A stretch of DNA of 64,000 nucleotides, from positions 296,042-360,041 of the forward strand of contig BJOX01000063.1 in NCBI GenBank assembly GCA_009731375.1, read 5' to 3'. The position numbers and the translations under genes were made by a program. The notes below the pieces were generated by a model. That model did not search any database. It saw only the letters and a program-made list of their open reading frames with translations, and was not told the origin of the DNA. Below are positions 20,401 through 29,408 of this stretch, one piece after another; the first letter of the stretch is position 1; each line of letters begins with the position of its first letter. Source of the stretch: Paulinella micropora. Taxonomy: Eukaryota; Cercozoa; Imbricatea; Euglyphida.

Positions 20401-21110
20401 GCTTATTTCTATGGGATACGGATGATTCAAACTGGGGGATTTATATGGGACAATCTGGAGCGGGTAAAGCACTAAACGGAGGAACTGCTCCCGTTGGGGA
20501 TTTTATTACTGCTCATGCTGTAAGATTTAGGTGTTATGATAATGCATCCAATGATTTTATATGGGAAAATGGTCCCACCAACAATATTTTAATGTATTTA
20601 AACGGCAATAATGGTCAATTATGGATTAGAACTGGACCATACCTATTTTCCGACAGACGGCTTAAAAGCGATATAAAAGAATGTTTGGGATTAGATTTCA
20701 TAAATAAGTTAAACCCAGTTTGTTATCGCATGAATGACTATAACGAGAAGCAAAGAATGGGTTTAATAGCACAAGAGGTAGAAGAAGTATTGAAGGAAAT
20801 TGGTAGATTGGATTTCGCTGGTTTTTCAAAAGAGCCAGTAATGGTTCAATGTCCAAAGCAAAAAGCGGATTGTGAATTAAAAGGAATAAGTATTAGTCCA
20901 TATGAATATAAATGTGTTGAGACTGGAAATTACAATTATGGAATTGGCTATACTGAGTTTATCGCTCCGTTAATTAAGGCCACACAGGAGTTATCAGAAA
21001 AGGTGATTAATTTAGAAAAAGAAAATAAAATTTTACTTAATATACTTCAAGACCAAGCAAACCAATTAGCGGAAATCGGAGCAGTCGTTTTCCCTCCAAA
21101 TTCCCCCTAG
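17402..21110 (+). CDS. Phage-type tail-fibre protein with S74 chaperone domain
   Basis: Likely the receptor-binding fibre. The N-terminal 45 residues are unique. Ten copies of a 29-residue (87-bp) repeat follow, with core 'LKEGTNLYYTTARANTDF', a pattern common in bacteriophage tail fibres. Then come repeats of 'CVKLTTDQTIAGTKTF' and 'ADHVANKKYVDD', a beta-rich shaft, and a C-terminal Peptidase_S74 intramolecular chaperone domain. The self-cleavage motif 'SDRRLKSDI' (Ser codon near 20649) is present, with 'RMGLIAQEVEEVLKE' and a trailing coiled coil ('LSEKVINLEKENKILL'). S74 domains trimerise the fibre and then cut themselves off. Frameshifts near 18630, 19005, 19430 and 20200 split the gene into five frames. 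The start ATG 17402 is followed directly by coding sequence without a signal peptide. Confidence 0.85.
17530..18345 (+). repeat. Ten 87-bp coding repeats in the fibre gene
   Basis: Each unit encodes 29 residues with the core NLYYT. Two variants alternate: 'DGRFDTR' (units 1, 2, 7) and 'ARANTDFDAR' (the others). Spacing of the ACCAATTTAT motif (17771 and 17858) is exactly 87 bp. Confidence 0.9.
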
Positions 21111-21111
21111 A

Positions 21112-21444
21112 TTACACCCACCACCATCAATCATAGAAATAGATGGCGAACTGACACCAGAGTTGAAGAACCGTGTTTTGGACATCTCGTTGAAGAATGA
21201 AGAAAAAAAACTAGAGCACGAATTGGAAGATAACTGGAATTGTTGTTGTATAAAAAACAGACCGACTGACAGCAGACTTATTCAATACTTATTTCAAATG
21301 GGTATCATTATCGCTATTATAACCCTTTGTATCCTACGGCTATCTGAAAAGAACTTACCTTGTGAGGTTGCTAACACTTATGTAGGTATTTTAACACTAT
21401 TGATTGGCATTTGCCTTCCATCGCCTTCTAGTTCAAAGAAGTGA
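21112..21444 (+). CDS. Membrane segment downstream of the fibre
   Basis: A frame open across the fibre stop encodes a Pro-rich start ('HPPPSIIEIDGELTPELK'), a charged helix, a Cys cluster ('NWNCCCIKNRP') and one clear transmembrane helix ('GIIIAIITLCILRL'). A second hydrophobic segment ends the protein ('VGILTLLIGICLPSPS'). There is no good start codon between 21111 and 21170, and a single frameshift joins it to the fibre C-terminus. So it may be the fibre's membrane anchor and not a separate gene. The homologous stretch in element 2 is cut off near 50508. Confidence 0.5.
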   Translation, partial: LHPPPSIIEIDGELTPELKNRVLDISLKNEEKKLEHELEDNWNCCCIKNRPTDSRLIQYLFQMGIIIAIITLCILRLSEKNLPCEVANTYVGILTLLIGICLPSPSSSKK

Positions 21445-21675
21445 GCATTCAAACGAATAGATTTTATACCACGAAGCATCATTTGAACATATTAAAGGTT
21501 TAGCTTCATCAAAACTAACACACCAATCACTCATCGGCTTATACACACATCCTTTTTGAATACAATAAATACAACTTTCGTTCTTTTTTTCGCTTACCCG
21601 TGAATAGAAATCACAAGCGGTCCGAACAGAAATATTAATTAATAAAAAGTTTACGAGTAGTAATATAGAGGGCAT
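21433..21675 (-). CDS. Small secreted Cys-rich protein
   Basis: About 80 residues from ATG 21675. It has an N-terminal signal peptide ('ILLLVNFLLINISVRTA') and then at least eight Cys in 'CDFYSRVSEKKNESCIYC', 'MSDWCVSF' and 'PLICSND'. A near-identical protein is encoded in element 2 (50095-50355), which supports its reality. The fold is probably disulphide-rich and exported or virion-surface. The family is unknown to me. Its start codon lies four bases from the divergent start of the gene at 21680, leaving no room for separate promoters. The 3' end overlaps the end of the convergent membrane-segment frame. Confidence 0.65.
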   Translation of the reverse strand: MPSILLLVNFLLINISVRTACDFYSRVSEKKNESCIYCIQKGCVYKPMSDWCVSFDEAKPLICSNDASWYKIYSFECSLL

Positions 21676-21679
21676 CACG

Positions 21680-22042
21680 ATGGACTATAAATACCAAAAG
21701 ATTATTTTTCTGAGTAATGATTTTCCAGGCGGGGTTAATGGTAGCAAATTTGACAAAAACATTCAAATGAACTTTACACCAACTAGAATGAATGTTAAGT
21801 TTATCCATTATATGAATACGACGGAAACGAAAACAAAAATCCTTTTTATGGACCGCATTGGAATTATTGGCACATTCGCCGACAGCAACACCGCAAACAT
21901 TTCCAATCTTAGCTACAACTTAGGTATTATTAATTGGACCGATGGACAATACACTTTTAAAGTGCTTAAAACAGACAATGGCAGTATTGAGACTGACCAA
22001 CTAGCTGGAAGAATTGTTATTTATTTAGAATTTTTGGGTTAA
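21680..22042 (+). CDS. Conserved small virion-cluster protein
   Basis: 120 intact residues. It has 'YQKIIFLSNDFPGG', 'MNFTPTRMNVKFIHYM' and a beta-rich C-terminus ('WTDGQYTFKVLKT', 'GRIVIYLEFLG'). The element 2 copy (49731-50096) is intact and roughly 80% similar by eye, so the gene was under protein-level constraint. The predicted all-beta pattern fits a small jelly-roll or capsid-associated protein, but this is inference. It directly precedes the packaging ATPase in both elements. Confidence 0.7.
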   Translation: MDYKYQKIIFLSNDFPGGVNGSKFDKNIQMNFTPTRMNVKFIHYMNTTETKTKILFMDRIGIIGTFADSNTANISNLSYNLGIINWTDGQYTFKVLKTDNGSIETDQLAGRIVIYLEFLG

Positions 22043-22116
22043 TAAAGTAGTGACACCCTACAACCCGCATTTTCTAATTTTTGGTGAAGCTTTTAAAAAA
22101 AAGGTTCATATAAACG

Positions 22117-22945
22117 ATGGAGAAAATCAATAATGTAAAGGTGAAACCAGTCAGACAAAATGGAGATGGCGACAAGTTGGCTAAAGGACATAAGTTATTT
22201 GACGAACCGTATGCCAATATTTTTCTTCTCGCTCGCAAGAAGAGTGGCAAGACGACAGCACTGTTCGAAATCCTGAAACGAACGACTGACAAAAAGACCC
22301 GTATTGTCATTATAGCAAGCACGATACATAAGGACCACATTTACAAAGAAATGGTGAAGCACTTCAAGAAGAAGGGAAACCCGATGGCTATATACACATA
22401 TTTGAAAACGGACGGATACAGTGTGATTGATTACGAGTTAGACAAAGCTCAACAAGCCAGACGAAGAGCAAGAAGAAGGCGAAATTGTCCAGGATGGTAA
22501 GGATGAAGTAGAAAAGCCAAAGTTTCTTTATTTTGGTAAAGAGGATGAAAAGAAAAAGCAAAATTTCCCCGCTGAGAGACCGTCTAAGTATCAAACACCA
22601 GAAGTCGTGTTCATGCTAGATGATTTGGGTAGCGGGTTGAGAGATAAGTCAGTGAGCGACCTGTTAAAAAAAAATAGACACTACAAGTCAAAGGTGATTA
22701 TGAGCTCGCAGTATCTTAACGACATGAAGCCTGAGGCAATTAAACAGCTAGACTACCTCCTTATTTTTCCAGGTCAGAGTGTTGATATTAAAATGGAACT
22801 CGTGTATAAGCATCATGACCTCGGCTACGACCTTGAATACTTCATTGAAAAATACCACGAGGCTACCAAAGAACGGTTTAACTTTTTGTATGTGGATGCT
22901 GTGTCTGACGAACTGAGGCAAAATTTCAATAAACGATTTTTGTAA
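22117..22945 (+). CDS. DNA-packaging ATPase (FtsK/HerA type), frameshifted
   Basis: Pumps genome DNA into the capsid. The first frame (22117-22500) carries Walker A 'LLARKKSGKTTALFEIL' and 'KTRIVIIAST', matching the A32/FtsK-HerA packaging ATPases of polinton-like viruses. After a frameshift near 22465 the second frame (about 22500-22945) has Walker B 'VVFMLDDLGSG'. It then has 'KVIMSSQYLND', a sensor-like segment ending in Gln, and a C-terminal helix. The size, about 275 residues, is normal. The same gene in element 2 is broken at a different point. The T-rich stretch and ACAATATAG just after the stop serve the next gene. Confidence 0.88.
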
Positions 22946-22971
22946 TTTTATTATTTAATTTTTTTTTCTAT

Positions 22972-22980
22972 ACAATATAG
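22972..22980 (+). promoter_or_regulatory. ACAATATAG motif, copy 1
   Basis: A T-run (22959-22968) then ACAATATAG directly before the ATG at 22981. The same nine bases occur before the major capsid and virion-protein genes. Confidence 0.45.
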
Positions 22981-23290
22981 ATGCCATCATCACAAGTGTT
23001 ATTTCACAACCGGCGGATACAATATCGGAATTAACCCTTCACCAGTCAAAATGCCACAAGCAGGAGGAAAGAGAAAATCAAAAAAGAAACAAACAGGATG
23101 GAAAGTCAATTGGAAAAAAGTCGGACAAGCGATATTGGATGCTAATAGGATTATCAAGAAGAATCAATTGATTTCAAAGGGTGCTACTTTTCTGAGCGAT
23201 GTCGGAGTGCCTTATGCGGACCGTGTAGCAAAGGCGGCGGCAAAACAAGGATACGGCAAGCAACGAGGCGGAGCTGTTAAGTTTCGGTAG
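22981..23290 (+). CDS. Small basic core-like protein
   Basis: The reliable frame starts at ATG 23051 and gives 79 residues. A start at 22981 with one frameshift would match the longer element 2 copy (48365-48682). It has a Lys/Arg-rich N-terminus ('KRKSKKKQTGWKVNWKK') and then 'VGVPYADRVAKAAAKQGYGKQRGG', of which the 'GVPYA..V...A...GYGKQRG' pattern is shared with element 2. It is strongly basic, Gly/Ala-rich and located between ATPase and protease. That fits a DNA-condensing or membrane-active minor core protein of the adenovirus pVII/pX sort, by analogy only. Its stop codon TAG lies inside a hairpin. Confidence 0.6.
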
Positions 23291-23303
23291 GGGAAACCCC
23301 TAC
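23287..23303. terminator. Hairpin containing the stop codon
   Basis: GTAGGGG-AAA-CCCCTAC, a perfect 7-bp stem. The TAG in the left arm (23288-23290) is the stop of the basic-protein gene. Confidence 0.6.
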
Positions 23304-23321
23304 AATTCTGCGGGTGGGTTC

Positions 23322-23339
23322 GAAAGGGCTTGCCCTTTC
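23322..23339. repeat. Second palindrome of the spacer
   Basis: GAAAGGGC-TT-GCCCTTTC, a perfect 8-bp stem, 18 bases beyond the first. It shares the GGGCTTGCCC core with the hairpin at 29059-29076. Confidence 0.6.
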
Positions 23340-23387
23340 AAATGTAAAATCTTATATTAATTTTTTTAACTCAATATAATAGTAGTA

Positions 23388-24437
23388 ATGCGAAGTAAGC
23401 AGAGGAAGAAACCCAAACAACGACCTCCGAGGACATAGAGAACCAAAGATGGCCGACCATACATCAAAGTAAAAGGCAAACGAGCATATCTCAACTTTGG
23501 CGAGAAAACGAATGACCTTTCAACACTTCAAATCGTTAAGCTGTTTTTGAAATATATGGGGAACAATAAAACGAAGAAAACACGAAAGACAAAAGAGCGA
23601 ATAGTTAAGTCCGACTTCAACCGTCTTGAGCACGAGAACCGCAATCAGGTAAATAATCAGATAGATAAACTCAAACTGGAAAGGTATGAGCAAATACACG
23701 AGCTAGAAAAGAAAGACAAAGAAGCAAAAGAACAACAAAAGAAAATAGAAGAGCGAGAAGCCGAAACTAAAAGAAATGAACTCGCACTCATACAAACCGA
23801 ATCCGTTCAAGCTGAAAGATTGGCTTTTATCGACGGAGAAATGAAAAGACAAAACGCAACGGACGAAGCTTTACTTGAAAGAGCAGCAGCATTGAATGAA
23901 GCGAAACGTGAATTAAAACGAAAGGAAATAAAAGGAAGGGAAAGAACAGGAAGACAGTATGTTTTGACAGAAGAAGAAGCCCAAGCATTAGCGGACGAAG
24001 TTAAAAGAAGGAGTGAAGAAGCGAAACGACGGCAGGATGAGTTAAGACAGCAAGCAATTGAAGCGGACAGGCAAGCTATGGAAGCGGAAGTGAAGACCAA
24101 ACAAGCACTGTTACAAAGAGCACAAACTCTATTCGCTAGTGGTAAGAATAGAAAGATTAATGTCAATAACTTAGCAAAAAATTTAGGGTGGATAACACTG
24201 GGAAGTAGACAAGGATATGTAGATGCGAAAGACAGAACAGCTACAGAATATGTCCAAGAAATAATAAGAGACAGAGCTGGTCAACTTAACATAACCGCTG
24301 GTACGACATACGCGGAATTGGAAAATGCTTTAATAGGGCTAACCGCACAGGGCGGAACTGGTGCGAAAAAATTGGAAGACATCATTAGAAAAATATTAAC
24401 TAAGATGATGATAAAAAAAGCATTTGAAACGAAGTGA
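23388..24437 (+). CDS. Coiled-coil virion-cluster protein with nonsense codon
   Basis: From ATG 23388 the frame encodes a basic start and meets TAG at 23436, exactly where element 2 has Tyr. It then stays open for 333 more codons, so this is one gene with a nonsense change. 'KGKRAYLNFGEKTNDLSTLQ' matches element 2 closely. A long Glu/Lys/Arg/Gln coiled coil follows (about residues 60-260), then a C-terminal globular part with 'LTAQGGTGAKKLEDIIRKIL'. The position between basic protein and protease is the same in element 2 (48238 downward). Structural or scaffold roles are plausible but unproven. Confidence 0.65.
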
Positions 24438-24484
24438 ATGGAAGACCAAATCAAAGAAAAAAGAATTAGTCTCTAATAAACAAA

Positions 24485-25186
24485 ATGTATGCCGACCCTA
24501 ACACATATAAAGCACTTTCAAATGAATTCCAGATACAGCCATCAACCCCCGAGGAAGTTAAACCACCACCCACAGAAGAGCAACCACCAGCCACCACCAC
24601 AGCTGTAGAGGAAGTTCAACAGCCAGCCCCCGAGGAAGTTCAACCAGCACCAACAGAAGAGCAACCACCAGCCCAAGTTCAACAAAAATCACAAAATGAG
24701 CAAGAGGGGATGGGAAGAGGTTTAATGACGGATGAAATAGACAACATTATGAAATATGATACAGTAGCCAGCGACGAAATAAACAAACTGAAACCAGAAA
24801 AAAGAAAGAAGTCTGGATTTATAATGAACTTGGATAAGTCTAGTCAACCAGGCTCTCATTGGATTGCTGTTTGGGTTGATCTAATTAAAGACAACTCCAT
24901 CGAAATCTACGACCCGCTCGCACTGTATAAGCCGACTGACCTATTTCAACACAAATGAAACAGCTATTGAAAAGAGTAAGCCGAGCACATACCTGCTTAT
25001 GAAGGTTAATCAGGTTAAAAACCAAAGTGATACAACAGATACTTGTGGGTGGCATAGTATTAGGTTTTTGTTAGAAAGAGCGAAAGGGAACCGCTTTAAT
25101 TTGCTAGCGGTTTCACAGACTTAAAAGAAAAAGAAGCGGAGGAGTTGAACGCCCAGAACAGGTATGGTTTTGACACATTCATCTGA
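24485..25186 (+). CDS. Adenain-like cysteine protease (frameshifted)
   Basis: Probable maturation protease of the capsid. The N-terminal 80 residues are a Pro/Glu/Gln-rich linker ('PEEVQPAPTEEQPPA'), then 'GRGLMTDEIDNIM'. The catalytic domain has His in 'PGSHWIAVWVD', an acidic partner in 'SIEIYDPLALY' and Cys in 'TTDTCGWHSIRF'. This His-Asp-Cys order is that of the Ulp1/adenovirus protease family found in Polintons. Frameshifts near 24948 and 25108 interrupt the frame. The true end is TGA at 25184-25186 ('NRYGFDTFI'), matching element 2. It lies directly upstream of the minor capsid gene. Confidence 0.85.
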
Positions 25187-25232
25187 CCAATTAAAACAAA
25201 AATATATTTTTCTATTTTTAGTTGTTGAGGTC

Positions 25233-25276
25233 GTAGGAGTGAAACTTTTTCAAAAAGTTTCATCAAAAGCTCCTAC
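25233..25276. terminator. Nested hairpin before the minor capsid start
   Basis: Outer stem GTAGGAG/CTCCTAC (25233-25239, 25270-25276) encloses a perfect 11-bp inner palindrome (25240-25262). It is 47 bases after the protease stop and one base before the next ATG (25278). In element 2 the same place has GTAGGTG/CACCTAC, a paired change. Confidence 0.65.
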
Positions 25277-25277
25277 A

Positions 25278-26040
25278 ATGGATTACCGTGGTGGGCGAAG
25301 TAGTAACATTTACTATGTCAACAGCAAAAATAGGATAAACGGCATATTGATATGAAAGGGTTAGATAATCCAACACATTGTAAATTTACATATCTATGTT
25401 CCTAAATCGTATTACTCTGTGGCAAGTCCTTACAACACTTTTACTCTGAGTGAGAACGGTAACGAGGCAGTCATTACGATACCAGAGGGCAATTATACGA
25501 TGAACAACCTAAAAAATAAGCTGGCCGAAGTGCTAACCGCAGAAAGCTCCATAAACTACACATATACAACATAACAAGCAACAACACCAACACCGACCCA
25601 GAAGACTGTAAGCTATTATTCACCGTAGCTAACAATCCCATTAACATTCAACCGCGGTTTGTATTTGATGACGAAACTCGTATCCACGAAATTATTGGTT
25701 TTGAGCGGTCCTCTACTTATTTCTTTGCTAATAATAATCTAAGGTCGCCAAATGTCATAATATTGACGGGCGAAAAACATTGTATCTACAAAGCGACCTA
25801 GTTGGTGAGGGTGATAATCACGTATTACAAGAAATATATACAGCGAACGAAATCCCGTTCGGCTCTGTTATCTACGATGGAAGCGGGTCGGAGTATGGTA
25901 AAAGGTTATCTACGAGTTCAAGCAATGTGTATCGGTTTTACTTAACTGACGAAAACGACCAACCCGTCAACCTCAACGGTCTCGCCATTGTAATGACATT
26001 ATTGATTTACAGGGAAACGAATTCTTTTAATTTATTTTAA
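25278..26040 (+). CDS. Minor capsid (penton-type) protein, broken
   Basis: This is the counterpart of the intact element 2 gene (45385-46197). It opens with 'MDYRGGRSSNIYYVNSKNR', a start typical of Polinton minor capsid proteins. A small deletion near 25337 and several frameshifts (about 25390, 25570, 25775) follow. Recognisable pieces are 'YNTFTLSENGNEAVITIPEG' and, in the last frame, 'VLQEIYTANEIPFGSVIYDG' with 'FYLTDENDQPVNLNGLAIVM'. The family forms the five-fold vertices of the capsid (single jelly-roll). This copy is dead as sequenced. Confidence 0.8.
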
Positions 26041-26099
26041 TTTGTTAAAATCTAGGTAGGGTAACTTAATTTTAGAATTATTTATTTTTTTCTAATATT

Positions 26100-26108
26100 A
26101 CAATATAG
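26100..26108 (+). promoter_or_regulatory. ACAATATAG motif, copy 2
   Basis: Preceded by a T-run (26081-26091) and located 31 bases before the major capsid ATG at 26140. Confidence 0.5.
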
Positions 26109-26139
26109 GACATCCAAAACTTGAAAAACCTGAAAAAAA

Positions 26140-27620
26140 ATGCCCACACAACACGGAGGCGAACTAGATTTCAGCAAGACTGACTACATCAGTGCTTCGT
26201 ATCGTTTGAATAAGCTTGCCCCTCGTGAGGGTTCTGGAACATTTGAAGTCACCACTGCTGGTGGACAAGAACGAAGCTTTGACTTTATTAGCCGACCTTT
26301 TAATCTCGCTCGGTCTTATTTGAGTTTTACTTATACTATGAGAGCGGCTGGTGCCAACACTTATTCTAGAATTTTTATGGTCTGCCTTTCACAAATTAGC
26401 CAGATACAACTTCAGACCCGTAGCGGTGTTTATCTGTGCGATGTTAACAACCTCAGATATGTGACTAAGATTTTGTGGAAATGAGCTTGGAGGATTTCTT
26501 AGACCTTCCTAACCACGGTGATGCTAGTGTATATGGATGTATGCTCCAAAAGTGTAATGCTAACGGCTTGATTAATATTAGTGCTACTGAAGGTATTAGA
26601 ACTGCCTTTCGTGCGGCCGCTGATGCTAATAACGATGTTGCCGCCTCTACTCAGGCTCTATTGCGAGAGCCTGTGATTTCTGCTCGTCGTCATGATGATG
26701 CTGCTTTGACAACTGGAGTTGGAGCACTATCCGCCGTAAATGTTGATTACAACGAGGCGAAGTATCTTGTGCGAAGTGGAGCGAATGCCGCTTTGGCTAT
26801 TAATGTTAAAATTCCTTTGGGTATGATTCTCAATACTATTTTCGCCCTTGATAAGACTATTATGTTTCCAGAGATGTTGACTATGTCGATTGTGTGAAGT
26901 GCTACTGACAGAACCGGTTATACGGTGACGAATGGTGCTGCTACTTGTATTAGCACTGCTTACGTTGCTGGACTAAATGCTACCATGCCTATGGCTGTAT
27001 CTGCTGATGTCACCAATCTTGCCTTGTTTCTTGCGGTTGAAACGAACCCTGATGTCATTCAATCAATCCAGCAGAAGATTGCTAGCTCCGAAGGTATGAG
27101 CTTCAATATTGATTATCCTTATGTTTACAAAAATAATACACCCGCAAGCACAACCCAAAATATTATTATGCCATTTGACAGGGGCCACGGTCGCCGTTTG
27201 AAGAAGATTTATCACTCTGTTTTTAACACAGAAGAAAGGAAGAACACAGCTTATGACAACGATAACCGTGCCGCCGCTAAGGTTGTCAATTTTTACACTA
27301 CTCTGGATGGTGCCCGCCATCAAGATTTCAACATCGATGCTGCGAGCGAAGAAGACTATATGTACCTGAAGCCGAAGGTTGAGGGTTCGGCCTTGTTGAA
27401 TAATGATGTGTATAAATACAACTGGTTCTGGGTTGATACTTGGGATAATACACGCCCGCTATGGAGCAAGGACCAAAATGAAATCAGTGGTTTAAGCCTT
27501 GATACTGAGCGACGATGGGAGTTTATTGCGACCACCGCGAATGCTGCCTTCAACCATTACACTGTGGCAATCACTCAGCGAGAGGTTCAGGTTAAGGCAA
27601 ATATGATTACGATTTCGTAG
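26140..27620 (+). CDS. Major capsid protein (double jelly-roll), broken
   Basis: Builds the icosahedral shell. About 490 residues in three pieces. It opens 'MPTQHGGELDFSKTDYISAS' and continues 'YRLNKLAPREGSGTFEV' and 'SRPFNLARSYLSFTYTM', then 'RIFMVCLSQISQIQL' in the first jelly-roll. A frameshift lies near 26478. TGA at 26895-26897 replaces the Trp seen in element 2 ('RIVWEG'). The last piece has 'LALFLAVETNPDVI', 'RRLKKIYHSVFNTEER' and 'YKYNWFWVDTWDN'. The paralogue in element 2 is nearly intact. It is preceded by a T-run and ACAATATAG. Confidence 0.88.
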
Positions 27621-27680
27621 ACCCCCACCAGTGAGGTAATAGGTAGTAATTAATTTTTGATAGTTAATTTATTTTTTTTA

Positions 27681-27689
27681 ACAATATAG
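27681..27689 (+). promoter_or_regulatory. ACAATATAG motif, copy 3
   Basis: Preceded by TTTTTTTTAA and 39 bases before ATG 27728. A leader TTTTTTGAGGTTGTAG with a GTAG-TT-CTAC mini-hairpin ends one base before the ATG. Confidence 0.5.
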
Positions 27690-27727
27690 AAACTCTAACA
27701 AACATTTTTTGAGGTTGTAGTTCTACT

Positions 27728-28978
27728 ATGAGCCACCAGCGAAATTTAGTCGCCCAAAATCCAAAAGGAGATTTCATCAATGTCAAGGTCGGCTACGATG
27801 GCAATGTTGAAACCAATAGTATGAAAACCGCTTTCGGCGAAGTATTGGTCGGCCAATTAACACCAGTCCTACAAAAGATTTTCCCTATACGGTTAATACA
27901 CGGGTATGGACATTAACTCAAACTGATGCGACCGTTTCATTTAATGCGAATATGGCCGAACTTAAAACAGATGCGAAGATTACTGCGAATGCTGTGATGG
28001 TAAGCAAAAAAAGAATTAAATACAGAAATGGTATGAGAGTTCTAACATGATTTACTGCTTTATGGAATACTGATGAAACCAAAGACTACTATTCATATAT
28101 CGGCATAGGTGAAAATGATTTTACTAATGGTTTCTATTTTTACAAAGTATGAGCGACTGGAATGAATATTGCAAGTGTTAAAGGAGGGGTGCCGACACTT
28201 ATCACACAGGCGAACTGGGATGACCCGTGTGATGGAACCAAAGATATGCCTAACATGGATTGGACGAAGGGAAATGTATTCCAGATTAAATTTCAATATC
28301 TTGGTTTCGGGGCTATAAGGTTCTACATTGAAAATCCGTCTACTGGAGAATTTCAGCTGGTTCCTACAATAAAATATGCGAATGCGAATGTGGATGTTAA
28401 TCTTTCTAATACATCACTACCTTTTCGGCTTGTATCAGAAATTATGGAACTAGTAATGCTATTCAAACATTAAAAACGGAAAGTTGTAGTATGTTTATTG
28501 AGGGTTCCAACACTGTTAATTCAAGCATATCTAACCAAGCGGAAGGAAGTGAGCCAGCGAGCACCACTGAAAGTCCAATTCTCAGCATAAAAATAAAACG
28601 CTTTTCAATGGTGCCGCAACAAATTATTCAATCGTTTACCCATCTCTCGTAAGCATATCAAACGAAGATGCTAAAGTTAACATAGTGCGAATTGTGAAAA
28701 CGACTGGAGCACTTACGGCGGAGAACTTCGCGGATATTGCTTCCAAAACTTCAATCGTATCAAAGGACACCGCTGCGACTGCTCTAGGTGGTGCCACTAT
28801 AACTGATGTAATTCTAAAACTTTATGTTAATGCTACTTCCAGCCAACTTATTGACCTGCGAACTTACGACATACAACTTTCTCCTGGCGAAAATCTAACA
28901 TTTTTACAAAAGTCTGCTGCGACTGCTAATAATGGAGGAAATGTGAGTGTTATAGTTAATTTTGTAGAGGACCAATAG
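27728..28978 (+). CDS. Phage-like virion protein, broken
   Basis: About 415 residues in four or five frames. It starts 'MSHQRNLVAQNPKGDFINVK'. The middle has the signature 'GNVFQIKFQYLGFGAIRFYI' followed by 'ENPSTGEFQLVPTIKYAN'. The end has 'INLRTYDI'-type text ('LIDLRTYDIQLSPGENLTF'). I recall the 'GxVFQIQFQYLGFG...ENPxTGxFxxVHTIKYAN' pattern from marine phages and algal viruses, where it is a conserved structural protein of unknown role. The element 2 copy (42283-43529) needs only one frameshift. It follows the major capsid gene in both elements, so it is probably a virion surface or spike protein. Confidence 0.7.
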
Positions 28979-28980
28979 CA

Positions 28981-28995
28981 GGGGACTTCGTCCCC
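28981..28995. terminator. Hairpin just after the virion-protein stop
   Basis: GGGGAC-TTC-GTCCCC, a perfect 6-bp stem, two bases after TAG 28976-28978. Confidence 0.6.
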
Positions 28996-29058
28996 CGCAC
29001 CCCCTCCGATGCTGACTTAGTGATTTACCAAACCAAAAAAAAAACCAACGGCGGGGTC

Positions 29059-29076
29059 GTAGGGGCTTGCCCCTAC
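29059..29076. terminator. Hairpin overlapping the stop of the convergent gene
   Basis: GTAGGGGC-TT-GCCCCTAC, a perfect 8-bp stem. Read on the minus strand, its first GTAG contains the TAG stop (29073-29075) of the DUF3820-like gene. Confidence 0.65.
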
Positions 29077-29349
29077 AAATACTTTTTCAATTCTTCCTTA
29101 TTTCGACACCACGGCTGACGGACTAACCAGTCAATGTATGGCTTATCAATCTTCGCGATGTCTTCTATTTGTTTGCCCTTGTATTTCCCGAAATGAAAAG
29201 TGTCTTTTGGTTGTGTATTTCTCTTTTCTTCGATCGCTTTTATTTCGTCGTGGATTACCTTTTGAACATCTTCCAACGAGAAGGATTTTTTTTTCACCTT
29301 CAATGGAAAGTTTTTGGAACTTCTCGCACAGTCTCGTGAGGGTGGACAT
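29073..29349 (-). CDS. DUF3820/ExoX-C-like small protein, one frameshift
   Basis: About 90 residues starting 'MSTLTRLCEKFQKLSIEGEK', which matches element 2 'MTTLTRLSEKFEKLS'. After a one-base slip in the T8/A8 run at about 29290 it continues to 'FHFGKYKGKQIEDIAKIDKP' and 'YIDWLVRQPW'. 'FGKYKGKxxEDIxxxxPxYxxWL' is the small domain known as DUF3820 and found at the C-terminus of exonuclease X-like proteins. It is likely nucleic-acid binding; no nuclease residues are present. Element 2 has two related genes (41408 and 41735). Confidence 0.7.
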
Positions 29350-29408
29350 AGTAGGGTGTATATAGTAGGCAGTATAAAAAAATATAAAAATTAAATAATT
29401 AATATAGG

